This document shows, piece by piece, positions 59,328 to 64,000 of a stretch of DNA of 64,000 nt. The position numbers and the translations under genes were made by a program. Position 1 is the first letter of the stretch. Each line of letters starts with the position of its first letter. The notes beneath the pieces are model-generated. The model was not told where the DNA came from and ran no database searches. It saw only the letters and a list, made by a program, of their open reading frames with translations. Source of the DNA: Paulownia fortunei (taxonomy: Eukaryota > Streptophyta > Magnoliopsida > Lamiales > Paulowniaceae); the NCBI GenBank assembly GCA_019321725.1, contig CM033116.1:11488841-11552840 (forward strand), written 5' to 3'.

Positions 59328-61159
59328 TGCAAACCCAAGTGTAGGTTGTGCCAAGTAATAAATTTCTCGCGAGTCCGTGGTCGATCTATACAAAAGTTTT
59401 TTAAAGTTTTTGTGTTTATATTTCTTAAAAAATAGGCTGAATGTGGTTTAGATTATAAAGAAAGATTTATGCTATAACTAAGAAATCAAAGTAATAAAAG
59501 TACTAAGAATTAGGGATCCGCTCTTGAGTTTTCGATAGAAGAATGATTATTTATTCTTTCTACCTCTTTTAAATGCTACTATTGGAATCCATACATAATG
59601 AATGTTCTAATAGGAATATGTTATCAAATAGCTCATGCATTAAGGTAATCATGATATTGCCTTACAATTTGCAAATTATTTTTTAACACCAATACTTGTT
59701 TATGGGATCAAGTATTTATGCACACCTTTGTCTACAACAAATCAAGGTTTCATGTTAGGAGTCGGTGGAGTAGAACAATATAATAAGCTAAATGAATTCA
59801 AATATTTGTTGTGCCATTAGTGATATAAAAATCAAGAAATGCCACTAAACGAGAAGGGTTTTAATGCCAATACTTATTTATGAGAATAAATATTTATGCA
59901 CACCTTTGTGTATAATAAATCAAGGTTTCACATTAGAAGTCGATTTAGCAAAACTGTACAATAAGCTAAATGAATCCAAATTGTTGTGCCATTGGTGATA
60001 CATAATCAAGAATCACCACAAAACAAAGAGGGTTTTAATGCCAACATTTATTTATGGGAGTAAGTATTTACGCACACCTTTATTTACAACAAATCAAGAT
60101 TCCACATTAGGAGTCGGTGGAGTAGAACCGTACAATAAGTTAAATGAACTCAAGTATTTGTTGTGCCATTGGTGATACATTCAATTAAAAATTAAAATAA
60201 TAATAAAACACACTTGAACATTATGCATCTTTATAATAATTCCTTTTTCTTCATCAAGAGGTTCACCTTTCTCTTTAGTTAAATGATATTTAGAAAGATA
60301 ATGAAAGTAGAAAAGACTAAAAAAAGAAGAAAAACTACAGAATACATCCTATTATTATTAGAAAACTCACATTACTACTAGAAAACTTAACCTTAATAAA
60401 GATAATAGTAAAACTTTTTTTCCCCTTTAAGAGTTTTTGTGTGTCTTAAATGCCATCCAATAGCACCTATTTATAGTAGAAGAGTGCTTAAATTGGCATA
60501 TCCAAATTCACTCCAAATGCACTCTGAATTAACTTCAAATATGTTCTAAATTCACATGTCTTTTTCAAATATGAATTTTGTCATACATTTTTCTCTATCC
60601 AATTAACTGATTTTGGAAAAGTGATGAACATGAAAGCTGTGTATTCTTGAATTATCTAATTCCAACCATTAGGAAGAAAGTTATGCTTTATTTAAGGAAA
60701 TATGTCAGCATAGATAGATCATTTCCAATACACATACTTGAATAATTTTTTTGCTATAATCAAGGTTGAAATGAGCTAAACTTCCAATAATAAAGTTGTA
60801 GTTCTATCTCTTAGCTTTCAAAAAATTTAAAAACTACTCAAGTTTGGAAACATGCTTATTTTAAGTTTAATGCAAGTCCAACAATCACTTGCAAAGTCCA
60901 ACTGATTTTTTGCATATATTTTGATCTACATATGATGGACTTAGGCAAAAGTGGCAATTTTCTTCTAATGGTGATGCTTCATTGATCTAATGAAATAGTA
61001 TCTCCCAACTTGCTCACGAAACCTATTGTCTTCTTTGGTTTTATTTTAGCTTTTTTTGTTCATTGATTCTCTAATACGAAACATTAATAAAACTATAATA
61101 TTAACAAGAATAAAGCAAAAAAAGTATAAAGAATTTGATACAAAAATATGAACTTATCA
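59328..61159 (-). repeat. Athila-like LTR, copy 3 (possible solo LTR)
   Basis: On the plus strand it runs from TGCAAACCCAAGTGTAGG to GAACTTATCA (1832 bp). It is similar to copies 1 and 2 and has the complete U5-side end that copy 2 lacks. It carries three units of the 176-bp tandem repeat (59685-60180, the last shortened). Neither a primer site on its left nor the CTCGAGCAA word on its right is present, so it may be a solo LTR. Flanks show no obvious 5-bp duplication. Confidence 0.78.
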
Positions 61160-61289
61160 AATAGATTGTGTGAGTGTGTGTAGGAATCTAGGACTAAGTA
61201 GGTGAGAGAGAATGGAAACTTGTAGGATAAGACTTAAAAAAATATGTTTCAAGACTCGATAAAAAGAATCTGCTCGTGAATTGGAGGTG

Positions 61290-61468
61290 CAACTCAAAAC
61301 ATTATGTTTCTAGTCTATACATTGGGGCCGCAACATGGAATTTATGGGCGACGACTTAAAACATTTTGCACATTTGGGGCCATGATGTGGAATTTCTCTG
61401 CCGCAACTCAAAACATTCTGTGTATTTAGGGTCGCGACTTGAATTTCTGGGCCACAACCCAAAACCCG
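61290..61468 (+). repeat. tandem repeat, about three units of 60 bp
   Basis: Units share GCAACTCAAAACATT, TTGGGGCCGC and TGGAATTT words in the same order. They are GC-richer than the surroundings. The open frames crossing it on both strands follow from the repeat. Confidence 0.8.
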
Positions 61469-63359
61469 TTTTTTCAATTTTTTTTTTTGCATTTGTCATC
61501 TTTCAACCCCATTTCTTCAAACTTTGTACTTGCACAACATATATCAAAAAGATAAGTTCACAAATCTACCAATTATATGTTAAAATATCATACTTTTTGC
61601 TATTGAGAGTGTCAAAAAATGTGTTTAATTATGAGCTTATCAACTACCCCAAAACTTATCTTTTGATCACCCTGGAGCAAAATTGTAAATCAAACCATTC
61701 ACAAGCTCATGATTTGGTCATGAATAATTCATCTTGATTATCCAAAATACGCTTCAACAAATTGACTATTACACAAAAATCTAGAAATTAGTCAAATGGC
61801 TAATCAAGTAATATTATAAAATTCATGCCAAATTCATCTTGTCATGAAATGTGAAAGTATGTGTGCATATTCAATTTCAAGTTTCAAGCATGCTTTTTAG
61901 TTCGAATTATGCATACTAATGACTCTCTTGATCTATCAAGAAATTTTGAGCATTCTATAGGCTTACTTTTCATACACCTTCTCCATTAATATAGACACTC
62001 ACAAACTTAGATTAATAGGACTTCAATAAGCTTGTAATGTAAGGTCGAGGTATTAGCGATAAAGAAAAAGAAAGGATAAAGCAAAACAAGAGAGCATAAT
62101 GTATTGGACGTAAAATCTCACTCCCCTTCTTCCATTTTTCTTCTTTAATTCTTTTCATTTTTATTTTGAAATTCACATTTTTGTTTTCTCTTTTTTTTTT
62201 CTTAAGCTAATTTTCTTTTTCTTTCTATTTTTCTTTTCCTTTTTTCTTGAATCCCACAAATTCATTTCATATTCTTTGCTTTCACAACCCCCAAACTTAT
62301 TTCTTTTGATCTTCATAGGTTGTGATGAATTATTGTAATATTGTTCATGCTTATATACCCAATTGCAATTTTTTTTATGCCCAAATATCTCCACTTAATC
62401 CCATAAAAATCGTGCACATAATGTCACATATTAAGCTCTGTTGAGGGCAATAAATGATTTTTTGCGCTACAAAGGATAGATATAATGAGCTATAAGAAAC
62501 AAAGTCGAATGGTGGCCTTTCATATGCACTGTATATGCCATTCTTTGCAAAAGGCGTAATGGGGTAGCTTGTGAAAATAATATTATCATGGTAAGCTTGA
62601 AAGTCACAAATGAGCACATGATGCCTAATTCACCTACGAGTTTGTTAATTATCTAGGATTTCGCATCAAAGGGTAACCAAACAAGTTCTACAAAACCTCA
62701 TGTTGATCAAAGTATATCATTGGATGCAAAATCATTCACCAAGCAAGACACAATGCACAAGATCTTGAAAAAATGTGCTCAATTAAAATTCATCATTCAT
62801 GACAAAAATCAACTTAACAAAAGAATCACAATATTCCTGGACTAGCACCTTCATTCTCACAAGATTATATACAATACCAATTTAAACTCATTATAGGCTA
62901 TTGGTCATCCAAACAAATCAATTAATCGCTAATATAAACCACATCAAGTTTGACAATAAAAACATGGTTGCTCTTGGACGTTCATCAAACAATTCATAAC
63001 AATCACACATAATTCACCAAAATTTGAAAAACTTAGCTCAAATTTTCCAAATTTCCACCCCAAATTGAAATGCAACGTTGTCCTCAATATTGAAACATAA
63101 AAGAACATCATGGAAAGAAAACTCCCTTGTGAGTAGAGTATGCCTTTGAAAGCAAGAGTCCATTAGATGCCACACTAGCAAGTTCCTAAGCTACCAAGAA
63201 AGCCTGAAATTTGTAATCAACACATATAGAGAAAACTGACAAAAGTATGGAAATGACAAAATAATAGAAAATTAAAGAAATACCAACATGCCTAAATCTA
63301 GAAAGGAAATGCTATAAATTCTAATAAAGAAATTATTCAAAAGTAAAGAAAATAGGGCT
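61469..63359. other. non-coding AT-rich DNA
   Basis: No genes recognised. There are poly-T/pyrimidine tracts near 62140-62240. By position it could be the spacer of the Athila-like element whose remnant follows. Confidence 0.45.
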
Positions 63360-64000
63360 AGGTTACCTCCCAGAAGCGCTTATTTTATAAGCATCGGCCT
63401 AATTATCTTCTTTGCTCAATCGAGAAATAGGAATAAGTGCTTATGATGCCAAACCTTATGTGCTCTAAGAGTGTAGGTGATCCCCCAAGATATATATGGT
63501 GAGGATGATCCAACATAGCATCAAGAGATTTTTGTGCATCATTGAGTGCATACGTTGTTACTAAGAATGGTGCTCCAAGTATAAAGGGATATCCCTATCT
63601 TTTTTTCCATGCCAGGGATGCTGAAATCAACCATAAGACTTGACATAAGCTTGCTCTTTTTTAGAAGCTCAATGATGGCTCTTGGAAAGGACTTGATTGC
63701 ACTACAACTTGGCCTTATTCATTTTCTACAATAGGCATTTGTGTTATTGTCTCTTGTCCATTCTTGTTGGATTCTTCAACTCTCAAGGGGTTTCTAGCTC
63801 TCTGTCACTTATCAAAATAATAACACTGTAATGTTCTTTGCCCTCCTCATTGGGTATATCTCAGATGCACAAGACAAATCTTCTTGTTCTGTCTTAGAAA
63901 ATATATTGTCTAATTTACAAATTTGGACCTCCAAGCTCTTGGAAATTAATTACAATTTCCAACTTGAATTGGTTTTCACCCTTTGCTAATTGAGCCATTA
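63360..64000 (-). pseudogene. Athila-like protease-region remnant
   Basis: The minus-strand translation at about 63600-63480 gives YPFILGAPFLVTTYALNDAQ, matching the Athila protease-end string P(I)ILGRPFLATARALIDV. The GGTTACCTCCCAGAAGCGCTT word at 63365 is a decayed copy of a sequence common in Athila-type elements. Upstream, MVDFSIPGMEKK-like and LLKKSKLMSS words show frame damage. The remnant runs out of the window. Confidence 0.5.

Noticed and set aside
1..64000. Looked for CRISPR arrays, rRNA, tRNA genes and bacterial-type operons
   Set aside because: None seen. Tandem repeats here lack regular unique spacers, and the tRNA-like words are retroelement primer sites.

Overview
This window is nuclear DNA of a flowering plant, most likely a eudicot. 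It is AT-rich, contains one split plant-type gene (a chloroplast FtsH protease) with GT-AG introns, and is otherwise dominated by nested, decaying LTR retrotransposons of plant lineages (SIRE-like and other Ty1/copia; Athila, Tat and chromovirus Ty3/gypsy), plus an L1 fragment, MITE-like elements and a Mutator-like foldback element. I cannot name the species. A run of exactly 100 N at 25370-25469 marks a scaffold gap.

Layout. 1-4147: intergenic DNA, an apparently intronless LOG (cytokinin-activating enzyme) pseudogene and an Athila integrase remnant, both on the minus strand. 4148-18300: a SIRE-like copia element on the minus strand, split by a complete chromovirus-type gypsy element (gypsy-1, 6634-15693, plus strand) with 2.2 kb LTRs, an initiator-Met primer site and a perfect 5-bp target duplication TTACC. 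18300-25369: the only host gene, the 3' part of an FTSH7/9-like gene on the minus strand (four exons, 20448-24211), with a MITE-like element in its last intron; its upstream exons are missing at the gap. 25470-29600: 3' end of a Tat-type gypsy element (plus strand) with a spliced antisense ORF and tandem repeats. 29653-30358: L1 ORF1 (DUF4283) remnant.

30480-46495: a copia element on the minus strand (copia-A) split by gypsy-2 (32706-41606). Gypsy-2 has its two 2.8 kb LTRs in inverted rather than direct orientation, yet it is flanked by a perfect 5-bp duplication GGAAC. To its right lie a stray piece of the same LTR and a second, older copia element (copia-B). 46500-50515: mostly empty AT-rich DNA with one MITE-like foldback. 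50516-56998: an internally deleted Athila-like element on the minus strand, with a second copy of the LOG pseudogene lying between its pol remnant and its 3' LTR. 57518-58889: a Mutator-like foldback element with a 10-bp target duplication. 59328-61159: a third Athila-like LTR. 63360-64000: an Athila protease-region remnant.

The two points most worth following up are the inverted-LTR gypsy element with its intact target duplication, and the LOG gene fragment found twice, each time beside Athila pol on the same strand. The second pattern suggests that a retrotransposon lineage captured a hormone-biosynthesis gene. All transposon genes here are broken, and apart from FTSH I see no functional host gene.
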